From Gemmatimonadaceae bacterium (lineage in GTDB: Bacteria > Latescibacterota > UBA2968 > UBA8231): a DNA stretch of 10,945 nt. Below are positions 1 through 6,901 of this stretch, piece after piece. How positions within the stretch are numbered: the stretch's first letter is position 1; the number at the start of each line of letters is the position of its first letter. Position numbers and translations under genes: made by a program. Under the pieces are notes generated by a model. That model was not told the DNA's origin. It was given only the letters and a program-made list of their open reading frames with translations, and did not search any database. The stretch is taken from positions 1-10,945 of the forward strand of contig PBSR01000225.1 in the NCBI GenBank assembly GCA_002726335.1. Reading direction: 5' to 3'.

Positions 1-1
1 C

Positions 2-832
2 CGCCTCACCTCAGAGATCGTCCTCAACCTGTTCATGCATGGCCCCGTCGAGCGCGGCCTGGACGTGGCCGAAGGTGGTGTCGACATCTACAACCTGACC
101 GTCGACGGCATCGGCCTGGCCACGGTGGCCGACTCCTTCGCCGCGATCGAACAGCGTGTGCAGAGCGAACAACGCCTCACGTGGCAGGAGCTGGCGGACC
201 TGCTGGCGGGCGACTGGGAAGAAGCCGAAGACGTGCGCCTGATGATGAAGTCCATCCCCCGCTTCGGTACCGGTGGCACACGCGCCGACTACTGGGCGCT
301 GCGCATCGGTGAAACCTACGGCGACCTCGTGCGCGGCACGCCCACGCCGAAGGGCTACCGCGTGCTGCCCGGTCTGTTCTCACATGGTACGGTGAACACC
401 TTTGGCAGCAAGCTGGGGGCCACACCAAACGGTCGACACGCCGGTGACCCCGTCGCCCACAATGCCAACCCGGATCCCGGCTTCCTGCCGGGTGGCGGCG
501 GCGCGCCGACGGCCAAGTCGACGGCCGTGGCGGCGGTGCAGCCCCGCTGGGGGAACACGACGCCACTGCAACTCGATCTCGACAGCTCTCTGGCACGCAC
601 CCTCGGCGGCATCGACAGCGTCGTCGCCCTCATCAGGACCCACAATGAGCTCGGGGGGACGCTGATCAATCTCAACGTGATCTCCCGCGAACAGCTGCTG
701 GCGGCACACGAAGACCCCGAGTCGCACCCCGACCTGGTGGTGCGCGTCACCGGCTACAGTGCGTACTTTCGCAGCTTGTCGAAGGAGTACCGGCAGCAGG
801 TCGTCGATCGCATGCTGGCAGCCGGCGCCTGA
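2..832 (+). CDS. Glycyl radical enzyme (pyruvate formate-lyase family), C-terminal part
   Basis: The gene enters from the left edge, so only the last 276 residues are visible; family members are usually about 750-850 residues. The frame is open from base 2 to a TGA at 830-832. The hallmark is the C-terminal glycyl radical motif VVRVTGYSAYF, whose radical glycine is codon GGC at 752-754. It is followed by LSKEYRQQVVDRM, which matches the usual 'L..E.Q..vi.R' tail. Upstream family blocks are also present: EGGVDIYNLTVDGIG with ADSFAAI, and GATPNGRHAGDPVAHNANP. The family uses a post-translationally made glycine radical to create a thiyl radical on an active-site cysteine. That cysteine lies outside the window. 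Members cleave C-C, C-O, C-N or C-S bonds or add to fumarate under anoxic conditions. I cannot assign the subtype, although GYSAYF is common in the dehydratase/lyase branch. No activating radical SAM enzyme is visible downstream. A DUF362 gene follows after 12 bases. Confidence 0.9.
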   Translation, partial: RLTSEIVLNLFMHGPVERGLDVAEGGVDIYNLTVDGIGLATVADSFAAIEQRVQSEQRLTWQELADLLAGDWEEAEDVRLMMKSIPRFGTGGTRADYWALRIGETYGDLVRGTPTPKGYRVLPGLFSHGTVNTFGSKLGATPNGRHAGDPVAHNANPDPGFLPGGGGAPTAKSTAVAAVQPRWGNTTPLQLDLDSSLARTLGGIDSVVALIRTHNELGGTLINLNVISREQLLAAHEDPESHPDLVVRVTGYSAYFRSLSKEYRQQVVDRMLAAGA

Positions 833-844
833 GAGCATCAGACC

Positions 845-1960
845 ATGGAGCGGAGCAGATTGAGACTGGACATGGAATGTGTGTATCTGTATCGAACGAA
901 TGTCGAGGGTACGACGGCGCCCTTCGAGCGATACCGTGAATTCGCCAGGGAGGCGCTGCAGCGACTGGAACTGCCTCTGCCCGAGACGGGGACCATTCTC
1001 CTCAACCCCAACATCACCGTCCCGGCCGCTCCGGACAGCCGCATCATCACCCACCCGGGGTTCATTGCCGGTCTGGTCGACGCCCTGCTGGAGCAGGGAG
1101 CCGATCAGGACCAGTTGCTGGTAGGCGAAGGGTACGGCCACAAAAAGCGTGGACACTGGGCGCAGCTCAGCGGATACACGCAGGGGTTAGGGCGGGTGGG
1201 GCTCGAGCTGATAGATCTGGACCTGGCCGGGGGTGTGGAGGTGGCGATTCCCGGCGGCGTCGTCTTCCCCCAGCTGACGTTTGCCCGGCAGGCCACCGAG
1301 TGTGCCTTCTACCTCAACGTACCTGTGGCCAAGTGCCACAACCTGAGCCTGACGACCCTGGCTATGAAGAACACTCAGGGCACGATACTGAGTCCGCAGC
1401 GACATATGTGCGCCCAGCAGACCGAAGACGAGCCCTTCGCCGACCAGGCCCACGACATCACCGAGCGCGGTATCAGCCTGCACGAAGAGCGCTTCTGCCA
1501 CAAGCAGTCCGACAAGACCGTCGCCCGACTGCAGTTGGGCATCCCCCAGCTGAGTGTCGTCGACGGATTGATCGGGCGAGATGGCACCGGCTTCAACCAC
1601 GGTGACAACCGACCTCTGGGATGGACGATCATGGGCGCCAGTGAAGTGCTCGTGGATGTGGTCGGCACGTACCTGATGGGCATCGACCCGCAGGCCACTC
1701 CCTACCTGCAGGTGGCCGCCGAACGTGGTCTCGGCACCACTCGTATTGAGGATATCGACGTCGTCGATCTGACGGTCGGTGACCGACTCGATGCGGCCTC
1801 GCTGCGGCAACTGCGCGCCCAGCCGCCGTTGATGCCGATGTCCACGGTGAAGGGAAAGCACATGCCTCGGTTCCGTCCCGATGGCAGCCTTGTACCCTGG
1901 CAGCTCGATCGGATCAACAAACATCGGCAGGAGCAGAAACTGGAACCGATCGCCGCGTAG
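845..1960 (+). CDS. DUF362 family protein
   Basis: A 371-residue protein recognised as a DUF362 domain. The evidence is the early block ILLNPNITVP (residues 51-60), the glycine-rich VGEGYGHKKRG (93-103), the family core VPVAKCHNLSLTTLAMKNTQG (starting at 159), then VVDGLIGRDGTGFNHG (238-253) and the dimer-like tail block VLVDVVGTYLMGIDP. Many DUF362 proteins carry a 4Fe-4S ferredoxin insert; here there is no clustered CxxCxxC, only scattered cysteines. The biochemical role of the family is not established, although members occur in anaerobes near radical and redox enzymes. No signal peptide is visible. The start at 845 has only a weak GAGAG nine bases upstream. The in-frame ATG at 872 would remove nine residues and is also possible. 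The gene lies 12 bases after the glycyl radical enzyme, so co-transcription is likely. Confidence 0.85.
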   Translation: MERSRLRLDMECVYLYRTNVEGTTAPFERYREFAREALQRLELPLPETGTILLNPNITVPAAPDSRIITHPGFIAGLVDALLEQGADQDQLLVGEGYGHKKRGHWAQLSGYTQGLGRVGLELIDLDLAGGVEVAIPGGVVFPQLTFARQATECAFYLNVPVAKCHNLSLTTLAMKNTQGTILSPQRHMCAQQTEDEPFADQAHDITERGISLHEERFCHKQSDKTVARLQLGIPQLSVVDGLIGRDGTGFNHGDNRPLGWTIMGASEVLVDVVGTYLMGIDPQATPYLQVAAERGLGTTRIEDIDVVDLTVGDRLDAASLRQLRAQPPLMPMSTVKGKHMPRFRPDGSLVPWQLDRINKHRQEQKLEPIAA

Positions 1961-2216
1961 CCATTGCCGATATGTTCGCCAGCTATCTGAAAACTGCCCT
2001 CCGCAGCCTGTTGCGGGAAGGTCAGTTCCCGCACGCGTCGGACATAGTAGGCGAAATCACGCAGTGAGGTCTCCACAACCACCCGGCGCTCCAGTTCCGC
2101 GTCGATCGCCTGCGCCCCTCTGGCAGCAACAGCTTGTCGAGGCCACCTGTGAAGGCCATGCGCGGTGTTCACAATCTCCGAGGCAATCGCAACACGGCAT
2201 CCCGTGGCTGGCGTCC
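1961..2216. other. Convergent intergenic gap, no confident gene
   Basis: This is 256 bases between the plus-strand DUF362 stop and the minus-strand lyase stop. I see no strong terminator: the only hairpin is a 5-bp stem CACGG/CCGTG at 2193-2206 without a T-tract. A 31-codon plus-strand frame (1972-2067) begins with residues resembling the start of MacB/FtsX-type ABC permeases. The minus strand also has an open, protein-like frame across most of the gap. Neither has a ribosome binding site or family support along its length, so I annotate no gene. The gap could hold a decayed gene. Confidence 0.5.
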
Positions 2217-3989
2217 TTAGGCGATGCGGAAGACGAGCCGCATCTGCCGTGACAGCGTACGGGGTGTGAAGGTGACACGCCGGATCACTTTGTCCGTACG
2301 GCCTTCCTTCGATTCCTCCTCGAGGATGGCGACACGGAACCGCCCCGCCGTGTCCGGGGCGGACAGCAGCAGACCGCGTCCTCGGGGACCGATCTGCACG
2401 CTCTTGCCGCCGGCAGCCACCTTTGCCGGTTCGAGCGTGATGAAGGCCTCCTCCAGGGCCGTCGGCGTGCCGCTGAACTCGTACACGTCTTCCAGTTCCA
2501 GGGTGTTGGCTTCCCCATCCAGTGTGAGTGTACGCACGAGAGAACGCACCGTCCCCCGCGGATAGGCCCGGCTCATGTCGATGACGGCCGTCTTCTCACC
2601 CCGGCCGTTGAGATTCTCCACGCTCAGGACACCGCGGTAACGGGCGCCGGCCTTCTGCTGCACGCCGTTGATCAGAGGCACGGAGTGGCCGAGGGAATTG
2701 CAGAAGATGATGTCGTAACGGCGAGCGCTGAAGGTCTTGCGCGTGTAGATGGGGCCGCCGGGATCATCGAGCCACAACCGGTCACCCCGGTGCACGAGGA
2801 AGCTGCCGATATCGTTGTGGTTGTGGGGTACGCCGTTGTTGCCCGCCAGGGCCATGACCGTCAGCATCCGGCGACCCGGCTTGCCGCGCATCTTCACCTG
2901 ACCCAGATCCGGCAGGTGGGCATCGCTCAGTTCGGGCTTGGCCGGTGCTTTCCTGCCGCTGTACAGTGCCAGTTCGTGGGGCGATCCAAGTCGCAGGGTG
3001 CGATCCGGATGGGTGGCGCAGAGCCCGTACAGCCCGGGCATAGGGTGGACCTGATTGATGATCATCGGATACTCGGCCGGCACGTACCCGTGGCTGGCGT
3101 CGGCGAAGGTGGAGCGCAGGGGACCCTCGATGTGGGCGGCCAGCGGGTAGCGGCTGATGGCAGCGATACGCTCCCCTGCCAGCAGGTTGAGTTCGCCGTC
3201 GGTCTTGTGAAGCAGAGCGTTGGCGGCGGCGAGGTAGTGGCCGAAGCCGTAAGCCCAGTACCCCGGTCCCTCCTCGCAGCCACCGTCGGCGGCAAAGCCG
3301 TCCAGGGCATAGCTCATATTCTGGATGGCCACGTGAGTCATGTGGGCCAGGACATGGGGGTCCTCGATCTGGTAGAGGGCGGTGCGGATGATCTCCCCGT
3401 TACACACGTGGTTCCAATTCATGCGTACCGTCTTCCATTCATCCGGGTGCCGGTAGTCCCAGTACTTTTCGAAGATCTCCCGCTCGATGGCCCGGGTGAC
3501 GCGCGCTCGTACTTCCTCCTCGAGCCGGTCCCCGACCACGTGGAGAATCTCCGCCAGCACCACGCCGATGCTGACCGAGCCCAGATCGATGCCCCGACCC
3601 TCATGCGCTGCCATGACCCAGGTCCAGTCGTCACAGTACGCCCACATGAGATCCTGCAGGTAGTCCACATCGGCCCTGGGGTGATCGAGCCAGAGAGCCA
3701 GGAATGCCTGGCCGAGCTGGCCTCGCCGCTCGGCCGCGGCCGCCTCGGGAACGCGACGGTCGCCGACACGACGGAAGTTCCGATACGCCGATCGTTTGAG
3801 CACAGCGATGGGGGCGGTGGGATCGAAGTCGTTGGCGAGGGATTGCCACTGGCCGTTCTTCCGCGCCAGCCGTCGAGCCCGGGCGACTCTCTCGGGGTCG
3901 GTCAGATAGGGTGCGGGAGATCGCCCGCGGTGGCGCTCGAAGAGGGTTGCCAGCTCGCCGATCGTGAGATGGCGCAGGAGCATGTCCAT
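2217..3989 (-). CDS. Heparinase II/III-like polysaccharide lyase
   Basis: A 590-residue protein with the two-part plan of heparinase II/III-family lyases. An alpha-helical toroid runs to about residue 350, followed by a beta-sandwich C-terminal domain. Landmarks are NWNHVCNGEI (191-200) and EGPGYWAYGFG (240-250), which match helical-domain substrate-cleft blocks, then HNHNDIGSFLV (389-399), WLDDPGG and NSLGHSVPLINGVQQ (431-445), the signature of the second domain. The family cleaves uronic-acid-containing glycans such as heparinoids and alginate by beta-elimination; the substrate here is unknown. There is no N-terminal signal peptide, so a cytoplasmic enzyme acting on oligosaccharides is likely. 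The frame is open further upstream, but the ATG at 3989 is chosen because AGAGG (3998-4002) lies eight bases away and the upstream gene ends at 4001. It is the last gene of a three-gene operon. Confidence 0.85.
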   Translation of the reverse strand: MDMLLRHLTIGELATLFERHRGRSPAPYLTDPERVARARRLARKNGQWQSLANDFDPTAPIAVLKRSAYRNFRRVGDRRVPEAAAAERRGQLGQAFLALWLDHPRADVDYLQDLMWAYCDDWTWVMAAHEGRGIDLGSVSIGVVLAEILHVVGDRLEEEVRARVTRAIEREIFEKYWDYRHPDEWKTVRMNWNHVCNGEIIRTALYQIEDPHVLAHMTHVAIQNMSYALDGFAADGGCEEGPGYWAYGFGHYLAAANALLHKTDGELNLLAGERIAAISRYPLAAHIEGPLRSTFADASHGYVPAEYPMIINQVHPMPGLYGLCATHPDRTLRLGSPHELALYSGRKAPAKPELSDAHLPDLGQVKMRGKPGRRMLTVMALAGNNGVPHNHNDIGSFLVHRGDRLWLDDPGGPIYTRKTFSARRYDIIFCNSLGHSVPLINGVQQKAGARYRGVLSVENLNGRGEKTAVIDMSRAYPRGTVRSLVRTLTLDGEANTLELEDVYEFSGTPTALEEAFITLEPAKVAAGGKSVQIGPRGRGLLLSAPDTAGRFRVAILEEESKEGRTDKVIRRVTFTPRTLSRQMRLVFRIA

Positions 3990-4000
3990 CGTCTGAGCCT

Positions 4001-4981
4001 CTACTGGTTGAAGAAACCATCCGGGTAGGGATCGGGATTCAGCAGCGGCGCGGTCCAGTCGCCGATATCGTCCAGCGCCACGGGAGCGCCGCCGCACTCG
4101 ACGTGCGACTTGAAGGCTGCCAGGAACAGCTGCGTTTTCTCGAACAGCGCGTCGTGTGTCACCGGCATCTGTCCGGTCTGAAACATCTTCTGCATTGCGA
4201 TGATCATCGGTGGCCAGAAATGTGTCCCCGCGTGTACGCTTTGCTCGAAGGTCCGGCTGCCGAAGGCTCGCATCCACGCCCACACACCGGAGATCTCCTG
4301 CACGCAGCCGTAGAAGGGCTTGCCCCCGTCCCGCCCCTCATACTCGATGGTCACCAGGCCATTCGGCGTGTGCCAGTCCGGCGTCTGGTACGCGGCGCTG
4401 CGAATGCCGCCACCGACACAGGCATAGGCGAAGAACACACCGTGAACCCCGTGCGTGGCGTAGTCGGACATGGAGTTGGCGGCGCAGTATCCGGAGAGAG
4501 GCTCGATCTCCTCGATGTTGCTCCTGATTTGAGCGATCTCCGGGGCGTACTCGAAGCTCGATCCCGACATGATCGGTGTGTCGTGTTTGGCGGCCAGATC
4601 GAGGATCGTCCGGGCATCCTCCACGTTGAGGGCGAAGGGCCGGTTGATGAACATGGGCACCCCCGCCTCCAGATAGGGCCTGGCAAGGTGCTTGAAGTGG
4701 AGGCAGGAATCGAAGTCGTCGAGGATGATGGCGTCCACCTTCCCCACCATGTCCCAGTACTCGTCGACGATCTCCGCTCCTCTGTATTGCTGCACGAACT
4801 CCTCGGCGCCGCTCCGGTCCACGTCCCAGACGTGGGTGATGGCCATCCCCGTCATCCGCGTTCGTTGCGCGGAGGGTCCGCCATCTGCTTCTGGCTCGAT
4901 GATCGGTCCCCAGATTCCCTTGGTGTGGACGTAGCGACTGCAGGCCAGTACTCCGACTTTGAGCAGATCGGTCGTTGCCAT
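4001..4981 (-). CDS. Gfo/Idh/MocA-like oxidoreductase with altered catalytic motif
   Basis: A 326-residue protein of the usual length for the Gfo/Idh/MocA family of NAD(P)-dependent sugar dehydrogenases. It opens with a hydrophobic beta strand (LLKVGVLAC). VDAIILDDFDSCLHFKHLARPYLEAG (82-107) is the classic Rossmann-domain segment, though cut short in quoting: key residues are DAIILDD and ARPYLEAGVP. FINRPFAL follows at residues 111-118, then a beta-sheet domain with HGVHGVFFAY. Two deviations stand out. The canonical E-K-P motif, whose lysine is catalytic, reads N-R-P with Arg114 (codon at 4640-4642). The dinucleotide-binding glycine pattern near residue 10 is also degenerate (GVLACSRYVHTKG). 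It may therefore be a non-canonical or non-catalytic member. The start at 4981 has AGGAGA (4988-4993) six bases upstream. That site directly abuts the amidohydrolase stop, three bases before this ATG. Confidence 0.85.
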   Translation of the reverse strand: MATTDLLKVGVLACSRYVHTKGIWGPIIEPEADGGPSAQRTRMTGMAITHVWDVDRSGAEEFVQQYRGAEIVDEYWDMVGKVDAIILDDFDSCLHFKHLARPYLEAGVPMFINRPFALNVEDARTILDLAAKHDTPIMSGSSFEYAPEIAQIRSNIEEIEPLSGYCAANSMSDYATHGVHGVFFAYACVGGGIRSAAYQTPDWHTPNGLVTIEYEGRDGGKPFYGCVQEISGVWAWMRAFGSRTFEQSVHAGTHFWPPMIIAMQKMFQTGQMPVTHDALFEKTQLFLAAFKSHVECGGAPVALDDIGDWTAPLLNPDPYPDGFFNQ

Positions 4982-4984
4982 GGT

Positions 4985-5863
4985 CTATCTCCTGAACCAG
5001 ATGCCGAGGGCGTTGCCACCCATCATCATCTCTCGTTCCCGCGTCGGAATCCCGGGCAGGTGGTGGTCGATCATCTGCGCCAGCCGGCCGTACCCCGGCT
5101 CCGCCACGATCCACGGAAAATCCGTGCACCACATCATCCGCTCGGGACCGAATGTCTCGTACACACGCTCGACCATCGGCTTCATGTCGGCGTACGGATA
5201 GGCGGCCTTGGAAAAGGCGTACTCCCCGGAAACCTTCACATGGACGTTGTCGTATCGAGCCAGTCCCAGGATCTGCTCGTACGTCGCCGGCGGCAGTGGT
5301 TCCTGCTCGAAACGAGGACGCACCCAGGCGTCAGGCACCAGCGGCGTCGACGGACAGATCCCCAGATGATCGAGAGAGATGTTGATGCCGGGGAACGCTG
5401 CCACCAGCAACTCCATGCTGGCGACGCCATCGCTGCGCCCGTAGAGGTTGATGTTGACGCCAAGCTCTGCCGCCCGCTGGAACAGCGGGTAGGCTGTCAG
5501 ATCTTCCGCCTGTTCGGCGGCTGGATCCCCGAGTCCGCCACCGAGACGAATCCCCTCGATCGGGGTGGCCTCGTAGAGCTCGGTCAGTCTGTCGGCGGCG
5601 GCCGGGTCGGCCACATCGACGAGCCCCGTGGCCGTGAACCGATCCGGCCACGTTCTCACGCAGTGGGCGACGTAGTTGTGCTGCTCGATATCGGTCCCTC
5701 CCATATCGATGAGCACGGCCTTATCGATATCCGCCTCCCCCATTTCCGCCAGCAGCTGCTCTGCCGTCGCCTCTCTGTCGGCCGGCGCCAGAGCACTGAC
5801 ACCGCGGGGGAACTCGGGACGGAGACGATCGAAGACGTGCACGTGGACATCGACTTTTTCCAT
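4985..5863 (-). CDS. Amidohydrolase 2 family TIM-barrel metal-dependent hydrolase
   Basis: A 292-residue protein of the amidohydrolase 2 (COG3618-like) group. The HxH metal motif is at the very start, in VDVHVHVF (His7, His9). Strand-end signatures follow: EGIRLGGGLGD, SLDHLGICPSTP (His166), NVHVKVSGEY, and MMWCTDFPW (Asp248), the usual catalytic/metal aspartate. Characterised relatives hydrolyse sugar lactones or decarboxylate aromatic acids. Beside a lyase and a sugar oxidoreductase-like gene, a lactonase or sugar-acid hydrolase role is my inference. The ATG at 5863 is chosen because GGGAGGG (5871-5877) lies seven bases upstream and the HxH then falls at the N-terminus as in relatives, although the frame stays open further upstream. 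It is the first gene of the operon continuing to 2217. No signal peptide is seen. Confidence 0.87.
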   Translation of the reverse strand: MEKVDVHVHVFDRLRPEFPRGVSALAPADREATAEQLLAEMGEADIDKAVLIDMGGTDIEQHNYVAHCVRTWPDRFTATGLVDVADPAAADRLTELYEATPIEGIRLGGGLGDPAAEQAEDLTAYPLFQRAAELGVNINLYGRSDGVASMELLVAAFPGINISLDHLGICPSTPLVPDAWVRPRFEQEPLPPATYEQILGLARYDNVHVKVSGEYAFSKAAYPYADMKPMVERVYETFGPERMMWCTDFPWIVAEPGYGRLAQMIDHHLPGIPTREREMMMGGNALGIWFRR

Positions 5864-5986
5864 GGCGGCACCCTCCCTGTTCCTGGCGCGTAAGGTAGTC
5901 TGGCAACTCCGATTCGTCGCCTTCCCTCCGCGACGCGGGTTGCGTAGCATATGGCCGCTGCAGACACCACGACAGGGGAAACTGAC
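5864..5986. promoter_or_regulatory. Divergent intergenic region, presumed promoters for both flanking operons
   Basis: This 123-base stretch separates two divergently transcribed operons and should hold promoters for both. It contains the amidohydrolase Shine-Dalgarno (GGGAGGG on the minus strand, 5871-5877) and the flavoprotein Shine-Dalgarno (AGGGGA, 5974-5979). I could not find a convincing -35/-10 pair on either strand. A small GC-rich palindromic patch (CCGCGACGCGG, around 5928-5938) is the only candidate operator-like element. That is weak, because such patches are common at this GC content. Confidence 0.4.
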
Positions 5987-6901
5987 ATGGCCAAGGTGTT
6001 GGCGCTGCTGGCGAGTGGCAGGACAAAGGGATTCACGGCCGGGCTGTTGCACTCGGCCATGGCCGGCGCTGAGAGCGTAACTGGGGTAGAGGTGGAGTTC
6101 GTCCATCTGCACAAGTACGAGATCAAGCCCTGCGCCAGCTGCTTCAATTGCATCCGCAGCGAAGATCACTCCTGCGCCCAGCGCGATGGCATGGGCAAGG
6201 AGGGAGAGCTGATGGCCAAGGTGAAACAGGCCAATGGCTGGATCCTTGCCGATCCTGTCCACTTCTGGGGACCCAGCGCCCAGTGTCACCTCTTCATCGA
6301 GCGTTGCTACCCCTTTATTTGGAGTGGCGAGATGGCCGGCATGCCCTTCGCCTCGATCTCCTGCGCCAGCAACCAGGGAATGCAGAGACTGGCCACCGCC
6401 GAAATCTGCAAGTGGGTCTTCGCCTTCGGCATGCGTTATGTCGGTGGGTTGCCGGTGCATACGACGTATCTGAAGCGGGCCATGGGCGAAGCCGAACAGC
6501 TCGGGAGACAGCTGGCCGAAGCCGCGATCGTCGACGAAGAGGGCCGCGAGGAGTACCCCGAGGAAGAACGTTACGTCGACTACGTAGATCATCCCTTCAG
6601 CGTCGTGGAGCCCTACCTCGACAACCTGACCAACGGCACCATGGAGTACGACTCTTCGCTGATCGCCGAAGGGCTGGTAAACTTCGAGCGCCGCGAGGCC
6701 GTCGACCTGCTGCAGCAGGCCAGGGAGCCCTTCGAGCGGGCTCTGCAGCTGTATCGAGAGGGGAAGCAGGAAGCGGCCTGCCACCAGCTGGTGCGCGCCA
6801 GCGCCCTGTGGACCCACGCGACGTGGACGGAGTTTCTCGAGCAGGATGTGATCAAGTCCGGTGTTCCCGACGCATACCGGCCGATGGAGGAGGGTGCGTG
6901 A
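5987..6901 (+). CDS. Iron-sulfur flavoprotein (NADPH-dependent FMN reductase / Isf-like) with C-terminal extension
   Basis: A 304-residue protein. The N-terminal ~190 residues have a flavodoxin-like fold: KVLALLASGRTKGFT is strand 1 plus the FMN phosphate loop, and WILADPVHFWGPSAQCHLFIE (85 onward) is the family's 'sPvyf..s..mK.fiDR' block. In between, cysteines 49, 52, 55 and 63 form CX2CX2CX7C, the compact [4Fe-4S] motif known from archaeal iron-sulfur flavoproteins. The likely role is cytoplasmic electron transfer or flavin-dependent reduction. After the fold there is an acidic linker and a predicted helical tail of about 100 residues (REAVDLLQQAREPFERALQL and beyond) that is not typical of Isf. 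The start at 5987 is preferred over ATG 5951: AGGGGA sits seven bases before 5987, and strand 1 then begins at residue 3. The TGA overlaps the ATG of the next gene by one base, indicating translational coupling. Confidence 0.85.
   Translation: MAKVLALLASGRTKGFTAGLLHSAMAGAESVTGVEVEFVHLHKYEIKPCASCFNCIRSEDHSCAQRDGMGKEGELMAKVKQANGWILADPVHFWGPSAQCHLFIERCYPFIWSGEMAGMPFASISCASNQGMQRLATAEICKWVFAFGMRYVGGLPVHTTYLKRAMGEAEQLGRQLAEAAIVDEEGREEYPEEERYVDYVDHPFSVVEPYLDNLTNGTMEYDSSLIAEGLVNFERREAVDLLQQAREPFERALQLYREGKQEAACHQLVRASALWTHATWTEFLEQDVIKSGVPDAYRPMEEGA

Noticed and set aside
2193..2206. Hairpin CACGG-CATC-CCGTG as a transcription terminator for the convergent genes
   Set aside because: The stem is only five base pairs and no T-tract follows on either strand.
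2685..4028. A ~450-codon plus-strand frame opposite the lyase gene
   Set aside because: It is antisense to the heparinase-type motifs NWNH and HNHNDIG and has no ribosome binding site or recognisable domain.
3990..4283. N-terminal extension of the lyase to an upstream start at 4283
   Set aside because: It would overlap the preceding gene by over 280 bases, reads as an Arg/Asp-rich shadow, and the ATG at 3989 has a good Shine-Dalgarno.
4103..5893. A ~600-codon plus-strand frame opposite the amidohydrolase and Gfo/Idh/MocA-like genes
   Set aside because: It runs antisense across two genes that carry clear family motifs and ribosome binding sites; its His/Arg/Gly-rich translation matches nothing.
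5951..5986. ATG at 5951 as the flavoprotein start
   Set aside because: It adds a Thr-rich 12-residue leader with no Shine-Dalgarno, whereas 5987 has AGGGGA seven bases upstream and puts the first beta strand at the N-terminus.
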